Assembly: GCA_025980765.1 (NCBI GenBank) | Contig: JAICXB010000005.1 | Location: forward strand, 1 to 64,000 | Direction of reading: 5' to 3' | Length of the DNA stretch: 64,000 nt | Origin: Terriglobales bacterium | GTDB taxonomy: Bacteria; Acidobacteriota; Terriglobia; Terriglobales; Acidobacteriaceae | Part shown: piece by piece, positions 11,196 through 21,580 of the stretch | Numbering within the stretch: the first letter of the stretch is position 1 | How the letters are laid out: every line of letters starts with the position of its first letter | Notes under the pieces: generated by a model | What the model saw: the letters and a program-made list of their open reading frames with translations, nothing else | Database searches by the model: none | Told to the model about the DNA's origin: nothing | Position numbers and translations under genes: made by a program

Positions 11196-12152
11196 TCAGC
11201 ACTCCTGAAAATATTGCGCGATTTGGCGGTATTTCCGATATCGGGATTCGAGCAGTTGGTCACTGCTCATGCTCTTTAGCTCCGAAAGATGGCGCTGCAG
11301 CGCCTCATCAACCAGGGCCGCGGCGGCGTCAAAATCAGCGTGTGCCCCGCCCTCGGGCTCGGGGATGATGCCATCGATGCACTGCAGTTCACGAAGGTCC
11401 TCGGCAGTGATCTTCATGGCCTGCGCCGCGGCTTCCTTCTTGGTTGCATCGCGCCACATGATGGAGGCACAGCCTTCCGGCGAGATCACGGAATAGATTG
11501 AATTCTCCAGCATCAGCACGCGATCGGCTACGGCAATCGCCAACGCGCCTCCGCTGCCGCCTTCCCCGGTAATGATGGCGATAGTAGGGACGCGCAAGCG
11601 GGCCATTTCGCGCAGATTCAGAGCAATGGCTTCGCCCTGCCCGCGCTCTTCGGCGCCCAGTCCGGGATAGGCTCCGGGAATATCGATGAAGCTCAACACC
11701 GGACGCTTGAACTTCTCCGCCAGCTTCATGCAACGCAAGGCTTTGCGATAACCCTCGGGATTGGCCATGCCGAAGTTGCGATGCACTCGCTGCTTGGCGT
11801 CGCGGCCCTTTTGCGTGCCGATGATCATGACCTCCTGGTCATGAAAGCGGGCCATTCCGCACAGGAGCGCGGGATCGTCGGAATAACGACGGTCGCCGTG
11901 AATTTCGCTCCAGCCGGTGAATATCCGCTCCACATAATCGAGGAAATACGGCCGCTGCGGATGCCGCGCTAACTCGGTCTTTTGCCAGGCGGTGTTGGCG
12001 GCGTTGATCTGAACGCGCAAACCCTCAACTTGACGATGGAGATCGTAGAGCTGCTGTTTGGTTTGCTGGTCCGCTCCAGGCAGGGATTCCAGCTGGGAAA
12101 TTTGCCGTTCGATGTGTTCCAGATCGCGCTTGGCTTTGGTGGCTGCGTCCAT
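11196..12152 (-). CDS. accA: acetyl-CoA carboxylase carboxyltransferase subunit alpha
   Basis: RPYFLDYVERIFTGWSEIHGDRRYSDDPALLCGMARF...FIDIPGAYPGLGAEERGQGEAIALNLREM. Confidence 0.97.
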   Translation of the reverse strand: MDAATKAKRDLEHIERQISQLESLPGADQQTKQQLYDLHRQVEGLRVQINAANTAWQKTELARHPQRPYFLDYVERIFTGWSEIHGDRRYSDDPALLCGMARFHDQEVMIIGTQKGRDAKQRVHRNFGMANPEGYRKALRCMKLAEKFKRPVLSFIDIPGAYPGLGAEERGQGEAIALNLREMARLRVPTIAIITGEGGSGGALAIAVADRVLMLENSIYSVISPEGCASIMWRDATKKEAAAQAMKITAEDLRELQCIDGIIPEPEGGAHADFDAAAALVDEALQRHLSELKSMSSDQLLESRYRKYRQIAQYFQEC

Positions 12153-12182
12153 GAATGGGAAGATGGAAGGCTGGTCGGGCGC

Positions 12183-15100
12183 TCAGTCCACGATGCGAAC
12201 GCTGCCGCGTCCGCACAGCTCTTCTGCGCGCGTGATGAATACCCGATCAGCTTGAACATTATAGCCGTCAGCTTCCATCACCACCATGAAATCGCCCGCG
12301 CGCTCGAGGTCAAATAGCAGCTTGGCGTCTCCCTTGCGCTCGGAACAAAGTAAATGCAGCGCGTCCACTGTCTGCGGGAGAGAGCTTTCGAGAGGAATTC
12401 TTATGCGCAGAGCTCGCGGCAGCTTGGGCTTGGCTTCGTCGAGCGCAGTCAGCGTGGAGATTGCCAGTTTGGGATTCGATCCTTCCTCCACGCGCACCGA
12501 GCCGCGCACAAGCACCGGAACTTCCATCTTCAGCTTATCTCCAAGCCGCCGGTAAGCTTCGGGAAAAATGATGGCTTCCACCGAGCCGGACATATCTTCG
12601 AGCATGGCCTGCGCATAGAGTTCGCCCTTGCGCGACTTCAGCACCCGTACTCCGGCGATCAATCCGGCAGTGGTGATTTCGTCCTTGCCGGTTCCCTGCT
12701 TCATCGCGCCGATCGCCTGGGTGTCGAGAGCGTTGAAATCCAGCAGCTTGTCGCGGTACTTCTCCAGCGGATGACCGGTGATGAAGAAGCCGAGAATTTC
12801 TTTTTCGGCGGCTAGCCGCTGGTGCTCGTCCCAATCTGGGACTTCGGGCAGACGCTCAGATTGCTGCGGAGCATCGCTCTCGAATACTCCGAATAATCCG
12901 TGCTGGCCGCACTCCAAATCGCGCTGCGTCTTTTGTCCCCGCTCGATGGCGCGGTCGATCACCGCCATCAGTTGCGCACGCGCGCCGAGCGCGTCCATGG
13001 CGCCGCTCTTGATCAGCGACTCAATCACCCGCTTGTTGAGCAGGCGGAGATCGACTTTCTCGCAAAACTCGAAAAATGAAGAGAATCGCCCCAATTCGGT
13101 GCGCGCTTGCAGAATGGAATCGATCGCTGTTCGGCCAACATTCTTCACCGCCGCCAGTCCAAAACGGATCGCCGCTCCGTGCGGAGTGAAGTTGGCGTGG
13201 CTCACGTTGATGTCTGGCGGCTCGACGGGAATGCCCATTTCGCGGCATTCATTGATGTACTTGACGACATCGTCGGTGTCGCCGGTTTGCGACGTGAGCA
13301 AGGCAGCCATGAACTCGACTGGATAGTGCGTCTTCAGATATGCCGTTTGAAAGGCCAGCAGCGCATATGCCGCCGAGTGGGATTTGTTGAAACCGTATCC
13401 TGCAAACTGTTCCATCAGGTCGAAAATTTTGACGATTTTCTTTTCGGGAAATCCGCGCTCCACCGCGCCCTGCACAAAGCGGTCGCGCTGCTTGGCCATT
13501 TCCTCCGGATTCTTCTTGCCCATCGCCCGCCGCAACAGGTCCGCTTCTCCCAGCGAATATCCCGCCAGACGATTGGCGATCTGCATTACCTGTTCCTGAT
13601 AGACGATTACTCCGAGCGTCTCTTTGAGAATCCCTTCCAGTTCCGGCAACTCATATTCCACGGTGCGCCGGCCGTGCTTGCGCTCGATGAAGTCATCGAT
13701 CATGCCACCCTGGATTGGGCCAGGGCGGTAGAGGGCATTCAGCGCCGTAAGATCTTCGATCGCGGTGGGCTGATACCGGCGCAGCACATCGCGCATGCCT
13801 TGTGATTCAAATTGGAACACTCCGGACGTAAGGCCGGTGTGAAACACCTTCTCATAAGTGGTCTGATCGATGAGCGGCAGAGCCAATAAATCGAGCTTCT
13901 CTCCGCGCACCTGCTCGATCAGGCGGAGCGCGTCATCGAGAATGGTGAGCGTGGTCAGCCCAAGAAAATCCATCTTGAGCAGACCGATCTTCTCGACCGC
14001 CTTCATATCAAAAGCGGTAACGATTTCGTCGTTCTTGGTCTTATGCAGGGGAACGAGTTCGGTGAGCGGCTGCGGCGAAATCACCACGCCTGCGGCGTGT
14101 ACCCCGGAGTTGCGCACCAGGCCTTCGAGCTTGCGGGCAATATCGATCAGCTCCCGAACCTGCGTCTCGTTTTCATAGGCCTGCTGCAGCGGCGGAGAAT
14201 CTTCGAGCGCCTGATCGATGGAAATGTTCAGCGTGTTCGGGACCATTTTGGCGATGCGATCGACATCGCCATAAGGAATGTCCATAGCGCGCCCGACATC
14301 TTTAATTGCCGCTTTGGCCGCCATGGTGCCAAAGGTGATGATCTGCGCTACTTGCTCGCGTCCGTACTTGCGGGTGACGTAGTCGATGACTTCGGCGCGG
14401 CGATTCATGCAGAAGTCCACGTCGATGTCGGGCATGGAGACGCGTTCCGGATTCAGGAACCGCTCGAACAGAAGTTCGTTTTGCAGCGGATCGATATCCG
14501 TGATCTCCAGCGCGTACGAGACCAGCGAACCTGCCGCCGACCCGCGGCCCGGGCCAACAGGAATGCCGTTTTCTTTGGCGTGGCGGATGAAGTCCCAGAC
14601 GATCAGGAAGTAGCCGGAGAACTTCATCTGCTTGATGCAATCGATCTCGCGCGAGAGCCGCTGCTCGTAATCGCTGATTGTATGTTTGAGCTCGCCCCTG
14701 GCTTCCTGGCCGCGAATCAGATCCAGTCGCTTTGCGAATCCTTTTCGAGAGATCTGCTCGAAGTAGCTGTCGAGGTCTTCCCCTTCTGGGACTTCAAACC
14801 GGGGGAACGGGTTCTTCACTTTGTCGATTCTGACATTGCAGCGCTCAGCGATCGCCATGGTGCGCTTCAGCGCATCGGGGAGTTCACAAAAAGTGCGCTG
14901 CATCTCATCTGCCGATTTCACGAAGAACTGATCGCTGTCGAATTTGAAGCGCTTGTCATCGTGAATCGAAGAGGCGGTTTGTACGCACAGCAGGACTTCA
15001 TGTGCATAGGAATCGTCGCCGCACAGATAGTGGCTGTCGTTGGTTGCGATCAGAGGAATTCCGGTTTCGTTTTCCAGGCGCAGCAGATCGGGGCGTATCT

Positions 15101-15650
15101 GCTTCTCCAGCGCCAGGCCCTGGTCCTGAATCTCGAGAAAGAAATTACCGGCGCCGAAGATATCACGATATGTGCCTGCAGTTGCGCGCGCGGCATCGTA
15201 CTTGCCCGCCATGAGGTTTTCGCAGAGTTCGCCCGCCAGGCAACCGGAGAGTCCGATCAACCCTTTCGCATTTTCGGCGAGAAATCGTTTGCTGATGCGC
15301 GGCTTGTAGTACATGCCGTGCAACGAAGCTTCCGAGGTGATCTTCACCAGGTTGCGATAACCTTCATCGTTCTCTGCGAGGACCAGCAGATGGTTGTACT
15401 CATCCCCTTCCGGAGGAGCGCGATGGTCGTCCTTCTTGCAGACATAGAGCTCGCACCCGATGATCGGTTTAATCCCAACGCTTTTGGCGGCGTTATAGAA
15501 GGAGACTGCGCCGAAGATGTTGCCGTGGTCTGTCATGGCCACCGATGTCTGGCCAATTTCCGCCACCCGCTTTACCAGCTTGTCAACATCGCAGGCGCCG
15601 TCGAGCAGCGAGTAGTCGGTGTGGAGGTGGAGATGGGTGAATTCAGACAT
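12183..15650 (-). CDS. dnaE: DNA polymerase III subunit alpha
   Basis: PHP start (FTHLHLHTDYSLLDGA), PGRGSAAGSLVSYALEITDIDPL, PDIDVDFCMNRRAEVIDYVTRKYG. Confidence 0.98.
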   Translation of the reverse strand: MSEFTHLHLHTDYSLLDGACDVDKLVKRVAEIGQTSVAMTDHGNIFGAVSFYNAAKSVGIKPIIGCELYVCKKDDHRAPPEGDEYNHLLVLAENDEGYRNLVKITSEASLHGMYYKPRISKRFLAENAKGLIGLSGCLAGELCENLMAGKYDAARATAGTYRDIFGAGNFFLEIQDQGLALEKQIRPDLLRLENETGIPLIATNDSHYLCGDDSYAHEVLLCVQTASSIHDDKRFKFDSDQFFVKSADEMQRTFCELPDALKRTMAIAERCNVRIDKVKNPFPRFEVPEGEDLDSYFEQISRKGFAKRLDLIRGQEARGELKHTISDYEQRLSREIDCIKQMKFSGYFLIVWDFIRHAKENGIPVGPGRGSAAGSLVSYALEITDIDPLQNELLFERFLNPERVSMPDIDVDFCMNRRAEVIDYVTRKYGREQVAQIITFGTMAAKAAIKDVGRAMDIPYGDVDRIAKMVPNTLNISIDQALEDSPPLQQAYENETQVRELIDIARKLEGLVRNSGVHAAGVVISPQPLTELVPLHKTKNDEIVTAFDMKAVEKIGLLKMDFLGLTTLTILDDALRLIEQVRGEKLDLLALPLIDQTTYEKVFHTGLTSGVFQFESQGMRDVLRRYQPTAIEDLTALNALYRPGPIQGGMIDDFIERKHGRRTVEYELPELEGILKETLGVIVYQEQVMQIANRLAGYSLGEADLLRRAMGKKNPEEMAKQRDRFVQGAVERGFPEKKIVKIFDLMEQFAGYGFNKSHSAAYALLAFQTAYLKTHYPVEFMAALLTSQTGDTDDVVKYINECREMGIPVEPPDINVSHANFTPHGAAIRFGLAAVKNVGRTAIDSILQARTELGRFSSFFEFCEKVDLRLLNKRVIESLIKSGAMDALGARAQLMAVIDRAIERGQKTQRDLECGQHGLFGVFESDAPQQSERLPEVPDWDEHQRLAAEKEILGFFITGHPLEKYRDKLLDFNALDTQAIGAMKQGTGKDEITTAGLIAGVRVLKSRKGELYAQAMLEDMSGSVEAIIFPEAYRRLGDKLKMEVPVLVRGSVRVEEGSNPKLAISTLTALDEAKPKLPRALRIRIPLESSLPQTVDALHLLCSERKGDAKLLFDLERAGDFMVVMEADGYNVQADRVFITRAEELCGRGSVRIVD

Positions 15651-15838
15651 TCAGGGCCTGGGTGCTCTTACAGAGATTCTATGGCAATCAACGAGAGTTC
15701 TGGGCTGAGGATATTGCGCATATGGTGGAAAAGCCGCTTCTGACCAATTACGATGGAGACACAAAGACATCCCGTGGTTGTTGCGAACCCTGTTCAGGCA
15801 AGATATGTAAGCCCTTCGCTGTTCGACAGGCAGGTTCT

Positions 15839-16096
15839 ATGATCAGTATTGATTTGCCGCCTGAAGTGGAAGCCCGTCTGATGACGGAAGCACGCGCGCG
15901 TGGCGTAAAAATACAGACTTACGTGGAAGAACTAATTCAGACCGCGATTAGCTCAGGCAGTTCCCCGAAGCTGCGCACCAAGACTCCCGAAGAGATTGAA
16001 TCGTTTCTCGATGCCATGTCTGTCAATTCCGAAAAGATCGAACAGCTCCCCGACGAAGCCTTCCTGCGATCCAGCTTTTATCGGGATCACGATTAA
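15839..16096 (+). CDS. VapB-like antitoxin (small ribbon-helix-helix-like protein)
   Basis: MISIDLPPEVEARLMTEARARGVKIQTYVEELIQTAI; immediately upstream of PIN-domain remnant. Confidence 0.7.
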   Translation: MISIDLPPEVEARLMTEARARGVKIQTYVEELIQTAISSGSSPKLRTKTPEEIESFLDAMSVNSEKIEQLPDEAFLRSSFYRDHD

Positions 16097-16548
16097 ATGA
16101 CCAGCGGCACGAGATATCTCATCGACACAAATATTCTGCTCCGGCTTTCCAAGCGTGACGATCCTGGTCACCCTCCAGTGAGACAGCGATAGCGAGCCTT
16201 GCGAAAGATGGAGCGGAACTATGTTGTACTCCCCAGAATATCTTCGGGTTTTGGAATGTGTGTACCCGGCCGCGTACAGCTAACGGCTTCGGCTTGTCTG
16301 CCAACGAAGCCAATACACGGGTTCTGACCATTGAAGACACGATGACGATACTTCCTGATAACGAGCAGATTTATCCCGAGTGGCGCAGGCTGGTTGTACG
16401 AAATAATGTGAGGGGAGTTCAGGTGCATGATGCCCGGCTTGCAGCCGCGACGCGCGTCCACGGCGTCTCGTACATTCTGACTCTGAATCAGCCGGACTTC
16501 GTCAGATATACCAGCATCACCGCCCTCTTACCTCAGGACGTCAGCTAA
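16097..16548 (+). pseudogene. PIN-domain VapC-like toxin, frameshifted
   Basis: ATG at 16097 gives MTSGTRYLIDTNILLRLSKRDDPGHPPVRQR-stop (16190..16192). Adding one base near 16186 restores AIASLAKDGAELCCTPQNIFGFWNVCTRPRTANGFGLS...IYPEWRRLVVRNNVRGVQVHDARLAAATRVHGVSYILTLNQPDFVRY to the stop at 16548. Confidence 0.85.
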
Positions 16549-16931
16549 TCTCGCGGTATTCACATTGCACTGTTGAGCTCGCAATACTTGTGCGACCTCG
16601 CACACTCGCTCTCTGGGGTCTGGAGTCGTGCAGTGAGGGACTACCCACCCACCAGGCCAGGGAAGGCTTAAAACGGCGTGGATGCGGGCGCCCTTGTCCG
16701 TGCTTTCCGTGGCCAGTACCGGCGAACATGGCTCCTGGGCAGGATTCGATTCTCGCAACCGCAATAACAACCCTGTGCGCACCACGCACATTCGCTCTGT
16801 GCCATTTGTACCCGAGGGGTGGTGGGGAACGTATGTCGGAGCCCAAAAAAAGCTCCTGAAAGGCACGGGCGAATGCACCGGGATTATACGTTTTACTTAT
16901 GGTGCAACGGGGCCGTGCCGCCGGGGTCCGG

Positions 16932-18563
16932 CTAGCGCTTGCCTTTTTTGGCGATCTTCTTTTTTTTAGGCACCGGCTTGGGCTTCGGTTTCGCGGCTGG
17001 CTTGGAGTGAGACTTTTTCTTTGGCTCCGCTGCCTTCTTCGCAGCCGGTTTGGACGCCGCTTTGGATGCCGGTGGCTGCTTTGCGGGAGCCACAACTTCG
17101 ACTTTTTTGCTGGCGACTGCAACCGGGGCTTTTGTCTCCGCTTTGCCGGGCTTGCCGGATTGGGGCGGGACTTCGGCGGGTGCGGGCGAGGCTGCCACGC
17201 CTTCCTGTGCCGCCGGTGCAGGCGGCGCTGCTTTGGCGACTTTCTTCTTACCACGTCCTCGGCGGGCGGGACTCGGCGGCGCCACCGGCAGCGGCGGTTG
17301 GTGCGGCTCAAGGAACTTTACGATTTCGGCTTCGGTGCGCAGCTTGCCGTCGAGCATCATCAGAAACATTTCGTCCAGCAGTTGCTGATACACCGGCAGC
17401 TCCGGTGTGATGCGCATCTCTGTCATCTTCAGTAGTGGCATCTTCTGCCGATACTGCGGCCACTTGGTGAGGAATGCCTTTATCTTCTGCTCTACGGCCG
17501 ACTGGCGCGTGCTGATGTCGAGAAAGATGATCAGCTCCGGCCGGGTGGACATCAGCAGCTTCCAGGTGGCGGAAGGGGCAGCGTGTTCCTTGGAGGTAAG
17601 TTGCTTGGCCAAATCCTTGGCGTCAGCTTCCAGATTGCGCCACTGCTCGACGAAGTGCTGCCGCGGCATCAGCTTTTGCATGGCATGCACTTCCTTCTCG
17701 GAAACCTTATTGGTCAGGAAATACATGCGCGCGGCCGCCGGATCGGAACTCACGCCGATGTCGGCCAACTGCTGCCTTGTTTTCTGCAGAGCGGCCAGGC
17801 CAGAGGAATCGACTTTGGCCACTGTCCATGCAGGGAAAAGCACCTTCATCCAGCCTTCCTTCTCGAAGGCCTTCATCACGGTAAGGGGATCGTCTTCGTG
17901 CGCGATCTGCTCCAGCTCATATCCGATCGCGCGATTGGAGATGTGCTCGAGGTAGTTGTTCTCTTTGGCGGCATCGAAGCGCGCCTGCGTGCGCTCCTCA
18001 AGTGTCCAGTGGAAGCGCGTGACCAAGCGCAAGGCCCGCAACATGCGCGAGGGCTCTTCCAGAAACGCATAGTTCTGGAGAATGCGCAGGTGCTTGGTTT
18101 CAATATCCGCGACGCCGTTGAAGGGGTCCATCAGCAACCCACGCGACCCCGGATTCAGCGACAGCGCCATGGCGTTTACCGTGAAATCGCGGCGGCGGAG
18201 ATCTTCGTTGATGGTCTCGAAGGAGACTTCCGGCTTACCCGGTTTGGCATAAGTCTCGGCGCGAGCGCTGGCGATTTCTGCGCGCACGTTTCCGGGGAAA
18301 AGCACATAGAGGATGCGGAAGTTTTCGTCGCTGCCCTGGATGATTGCTCCGCCCTTCTGCAGGTCCTTCTGCAGTTTGAGCACGTTGCCCTGAACCGTGA
18401 AGTCGAGATCGCGGATGCTGAAGCCGCTGATAATGTCGCGCACGGCGCCGCCGGTGAGATAGACGTTCATCTCATGGGCGCGCGCAATCTCCTGCACTTC
18501 TCCAACTACCCGGAGCTGGGCCGGGGACAACCGGCTCTCCATCATGTATATGTAATCAGCCAT
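16932..18563 (-). CDS. poly(A) polymerase / tRNA nucleotidyltransferase family protein with long basic C-terminal tail
   Basis: NTase motif VYLTGGAVRDIISGFSIRDLDFTVQG, RRRDFTVNAMAL, LRALRLVTRF; C-terminal about 120 aa Lys/Pro/Ala-rich. Confidence 0.9.
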   Translation of the reverse strand: MADYIYMMESRLSPAQLRVVGEVQEIARAHEMNVYLTGGAVRDIISGFSIRDLDFTVQGNVLKLQKDLQKGGAIIQGSDENFRILYVLFPGNVRAEIASARAETYAKPGKPEVSFETINEDLRRRDFTVNAMALSLNPGSRGLLMDPFNGVADIETKHLRILQNYAFLEEPSRMLRALRLVTRFHWTLEERTQARFDAAKENNYLEHISNRAIGYELEQIAHEDDPLTVMKAFEKEGWMKVLFPAWTVAKVDSSGLAALQKTRQQLADIGVSSDPAAARMYFLTNKVSEKEVHAMQKLMPRQHFVEQWRNLEADAKDLAKQLTSKEHAAPSATWKLLMSTRPELIIFLDISTRQSAVEQKIKAFLTKWPQYRQKMPLLKMTEMRITPELPVYQQLLDEMFLMMLDGKLRTEAEIVKFLEPHQPPLPVAPPSPARRGRGKKKVAKAAPPAPAAQEGVAASPAPAEVPPQSGKPGKAETKAPVAVASKKVEVVAPAKQPPASKAASKPAAKKAAEPKKKSHSKPAAKPKPKPVPKKKKIAKKGKR

Positions 18564-18839
18564 TTTGGTTTTCGCGCTTGCTCCCGGACGGCAGGAAATT
18601 CACAGCGAGCCAACAGCTCCGACGGCCTCCTCGGGCGGGACATGCTTTGAGACGGCCAATCTGGATGTGTTTTATCAGTAAGTGACTCCGGAACAGAGAC
18701 TTAGCCTGAAGCAGGCATGGGGAATCACACACAAACTTGAAACAATATCACAGCAGTTGTCAAGTTGGCTACCGTTATGCTTGGCTACGTGATGGGAGTG
18801 GCAAACGTGCGAGAATCGCCGTTCTAAGCCGTTTCTTCC

Positions 18840-19313
18840 ATGCCCTCTACGCATAAAAAGGTGATCGTGCGAAAAATGGACCGCGACAGCCTCACCGGCT
18901 ATGTCGCCGGCTCCCATTTTGTCGCCGACGGCAAGCTCGAACTGCTGACTCAGTCGGGCAAAGTGATCTACATCGATCTGCGGGAGGTGAAGGGCGTCTA
19001 TTTCGTTCGCGATCTTGCCGATACCGAGGCCGTGGGACGCAAGACGTTTACCACGCGTCCGCGGAGCGAGGGACTGTGGGTGCGCATTGAATTTGTGGAC
19101 AACGACATTCTCGAAGGGCTCATGCCCAATGACCTGACCCTGCTCACCGGGGAGGGCTACCTGGTGATCCCGCCCGACACCCGCTCAAATACCCAGCGCA
19201 TCTTTGTCCCCCGCACCGCATTGGCATCCCTGACCGTGCTGGCAGTAATCGGCGGCGGCGTGCATCGGCGCCGCGAAAAAGATCAGCGCCAAGTGCCGAT
19301 GTTTGAGGAGTAG
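18840..19313 (+). CDS. conserved hypothetical protein
   Basis: ORF with good codon structure; KVIYIDLREVKGVYFVRDLAD; no clear family recognised. Confidence 0.65.
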   Translation: MPSTHKKVIVRKMDRDSLTGYVAGSHFVADGKLELLTQSGKVIYIDLREVKGVYFVRDLADTEAVGRKTFTTRPRSEGLWVRIEFVDNDILEGLMPNDLTLLTGEGYLVIPPDTRSNTQRIFVPRTALASLTVLAVIGGGVHRRREKDQRQVPMFEE

Positions 19314-19548
19314 CTGCTGGAAGCTAGCTCCTAGCTGCTAGCTGCTGGCTGCTAGCGAGCAGATTCCAACCACGAATCACACCGATCAGCACGGATTTCA
19401 TGGATCAAGCTTCTTTTCGTTAATTCTCATCCCTGTGATCCGTGTACATCCCTGTAATCCGTGGTAGGACATTTGCTGTTGCTGTTGCTTTTGCCTGTTT
19501 GCCAGCAGCTAGCAGCCAGAACCCAGTAGCTACTAGAATCATCACGTC

Positions 19549-20577
19549 ATGAAACTCCAGGAAATTGCGCACAGGCTGGGGGCGACTCTCGAGGGTGATT
19601 CGAATCCCGTCGAGATCACCGGTGTGGCCGGCATCGAAGAGGCGGGCGAAGGACAAATTACCTTTGTCGCCAACCCCAAATACGCGCCGGCAGCGCGTTC
19701 GACAAAGGCAGCAGCGGTGATCGTCGGCAATGACTTCCCTTCCGTGGAACGCGTTCTATTGCGGCACCGCAACCCCTACCTGGCGTTCGCTCATGCCATC
19801 GAGCTGTTCTATCGCACCCCGCGGCATCCACCCGGTGTCCACCCCACTGCGGTGATTCACCCCACGGCCAGCATTGGCGGTGGAGCACATATCGGCGCAT
19901 ACGTTGTGATTGAGGAAGACGTCAAAATCGGAAACAACTGCACGCTATTGCCGCACGTAGTCATCTATTCCGGAGCCCGCATCGGCGATAACTTTTTCGC
20001 TCACGCTCATGCGATTGTTCGCGAACGCTGCCAAGTGGGGGACAACGTTATTCTCCAGAATGGCGCAGTCGTCGGTGCCGACGGTTTTGGCTTTGCGAAA
20101 GACGATCGCGGCGAATGGCACAAAATCGCGCAGTCCGGCCCGGCGGTGCTCGAAGACTTTGTCGAAGTGCAAGCCAATGCATGTGTGGACCGCGCCAGCG
20201 TAGGCGAAACCCGCATTGGGTGGGGATCGAAGATCGACAACCTGGTGCAAGTAGGACACGGATCGAAGGTTGGACGGCGCACGCTGCTGTGCGCGCAGGT
20301 AGGATTGGCGGGCTCAACCCGCGTTGGCGATGACGTGATTCTTGCCGGACAAGTCGGGGTTGCCGGGCACTGCACCGTGGGCAATGGCGTAATCGCCACA
20401 GCGCAGAGCGGGATTCCCAACGATGTCGCCGCCGGTAAGGTGGTCAGCGGATATCCAGCGATTGACAATCGCCAGTGGCTGCGCGCGGTTGCGCTATTCA
20501 GCCGCTTGCCGGAACTGGCGCGCAATTTACGCGCGTCGTCGAGGATTTCCAGAGGAACCGGCGCGGCGGTGGAATAG
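19549..20577 (+). CDS. lpxD: UDP-3-O-(3-hydroxyacyl)glucosamine N-acyltransferase
   Basis: Left-handed beta-helix hexapeptide repeats, [42 protein letters not shown]. Confidence 0.95.
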   Translation: MKLQEIAHRLGATLEGDSNPVEITGVAGIEEAGEGQITFVANPKYAPAARSTKAAAVIVGNDFPSVERVLLRHRNPYLAFAHAIELFYRTPRHPPGVHPTAVIHPTASIGGGAHIGAYVVIEEDVKIGNNCTLLPHVVIYSGARIGDNFFAHAHAIVRERCQVGDNVILQNGAVVGADGFGFAKDDRGEWHKIAQSGPAVLEDFVEVQANACVDRASVGETRIGWGSKIDNLVQVGHGSKVGRRTLLCAQVGLAGSTRVGDDVILAGQVGVAGHCTVGNGVIATAQSGIPNDVAAGKVVSGYPAIDNRQWLRAVALFSRLPELARNLRASSRISRGTGAAVE

Positions 20578-20635
20578 ACTGGCACGCGCTCGGTCGCATC
20601 CAACTGCAAAGCTCCAGAGGCGAGTCAAATTATTG

Positions 20636-21463
20636 ATGGACGAAATCGCGACGCGCTCCACCACAATGGATGACAAGAAGCCGTCCGCGCGGATTCCTAT
20701 CCGCGTGCTCCTGCTCGACGATCATTACGACAACCTGATCCTGCGCTCGGCCATCCTGCGCAAGCACGGATATGAAGCCATCAGCGCCAGCACCATCGAG
20801 GAAGCCGAAGCCCGCTTGCAGGAAGCCGATATTGCCGTGCTCGATTATCACCTCGGCGCAGGCAAATTCGGCACCGAGGTGGCCAACAGCCTGCGCGAGA
20901 AGCGTCCACAGGTGCCCATCATTATTCTTTCCGCCACGCTGGAGCGCCGCTTTGGCGGGGTTGAAGACATGCATCTGCTCAAAGGCTACAGCTCGGTCGA
21001 CGATCTGCTCGCCGCCCTGCGCTCCTTCGAAGCCAAGCGCCGCGGCAAACCGGTGGTAGTGGATGCGCGCGATTTCTACTACTCCCGCATCAACATGGCC
21101 ATGGGCGACGAAGTGGTGCTGGAAATCATGGACCGCGATGGCAACTGGCAATACGTGAACGAAACCCTGGCCAGACTGCTGGAAAAAAAGCGCTCGTGGT
21201 TTCTCGGCAAGAACTTGTTCGCGGAATTTCCCGAACTGGGAGAAGAGTGGCAGGACATCATCCGAACCGTCGCCGACACACGGGAAACCTACATCGACCG
21301 AACGTTTCGCGGACTGCCATTGCCCAGAAAGAGTCCCAGATACATTTGGAACGTGCTGGTCTTCTCGCTCAAACTGCATGACAACCGCAACGGCGTGGTG
21401 CTGAGCGCGCGCATTCTGCAGCGCAAAGATCCACTGAAATTGCCCGACCCTGCGGGTGCGTGA
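20636..21463 (+). CDS. response regulator receiver domain protein with C-terminal PAS-like domain
   Basis: IPIRVLLLDDHYDNLILRSAILRKHGYEAISA...VLDYHLGAGKFGTEVANSLREKRPQVPIIILSAT; C-terminal DGNWQYVNETLARLLEKKRSWFLGKNLFAEFPE. Confidence 0.75.
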   Translation: MDEIATRSTTMDDKKPSARIPIRVLLLDDHYDNLILRSAILRKHGYEAISASTIEEAEARLQEADIAVLDYHLGAGKFGTEVANSLREKRPQVPIIILSATLERRFGGVEDMHLLKGYSSVDDLLAALRSFEAKRRGKPVVVDARDFYYSRINMAMGDEVVLEIMDRDGNWQYVNETLARLLEKKRSWFLGKNLFAEFPELGEEWQDIIRTVADTRETYIDRTFRGLPLPRKSPRYIWNVLVFSLKLHDNRNGVVLSARILQRKDPLKLPDPAGA

Positions 21464-21491
21464 TCTGTACGGAGAAGAAAACGATGAAATT

Positions 21492-21580
21492 GTCATCCCG
21501 AGGCGCAGCGAGGGATCTGCTGTTATGAACCTCGCCAAACAGCAGATTCCTCGCTCCGCAAAGGGGCGCTTCGGAATGAC
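21492..21580. repeat. REP-like inverted repeat (GTCATCCCGAGG...CTTCGGAATGAC)
   Basis: Ends are imperfect inverted repeats; internal GGGATCTGCTGTT / AACAGCAGATTCC also inverted. Confidence 0.75.

Noticed and set aside
10742-11263. 173-aa minus-strand ORF (and overlapping 97-aa ORF) downstream of accA
   Set aside because: Starts inside accA, two competing frames, low-complexity Arg/Lys/Pro composition and no recognisable domain; could be a small basic protein, but unsupported.
14043-15743. 566-aa plus-strand ORF antisense to dnaE
   Set aside because: Antisense shadow ORF of a GC-rich highly conserved dnaE gene; composition is not protein-like for its frame.
16786-16879. 6S, SRP or tmRNA candidate
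   Set aside because: Hairpin present, but the conserved SRP core GGUCAGG/GGAAG, the tmRNA tag and TYC motifs and the typical 6S bubble were not found; reported only as unknown.
16541-17311. 256-aa minus-strand ORF rich in Arg/Pro/Ser
   Set aside because: It is a shadow frame of the low-complexity tail of the nucleotidyltransferase (16932..18563).
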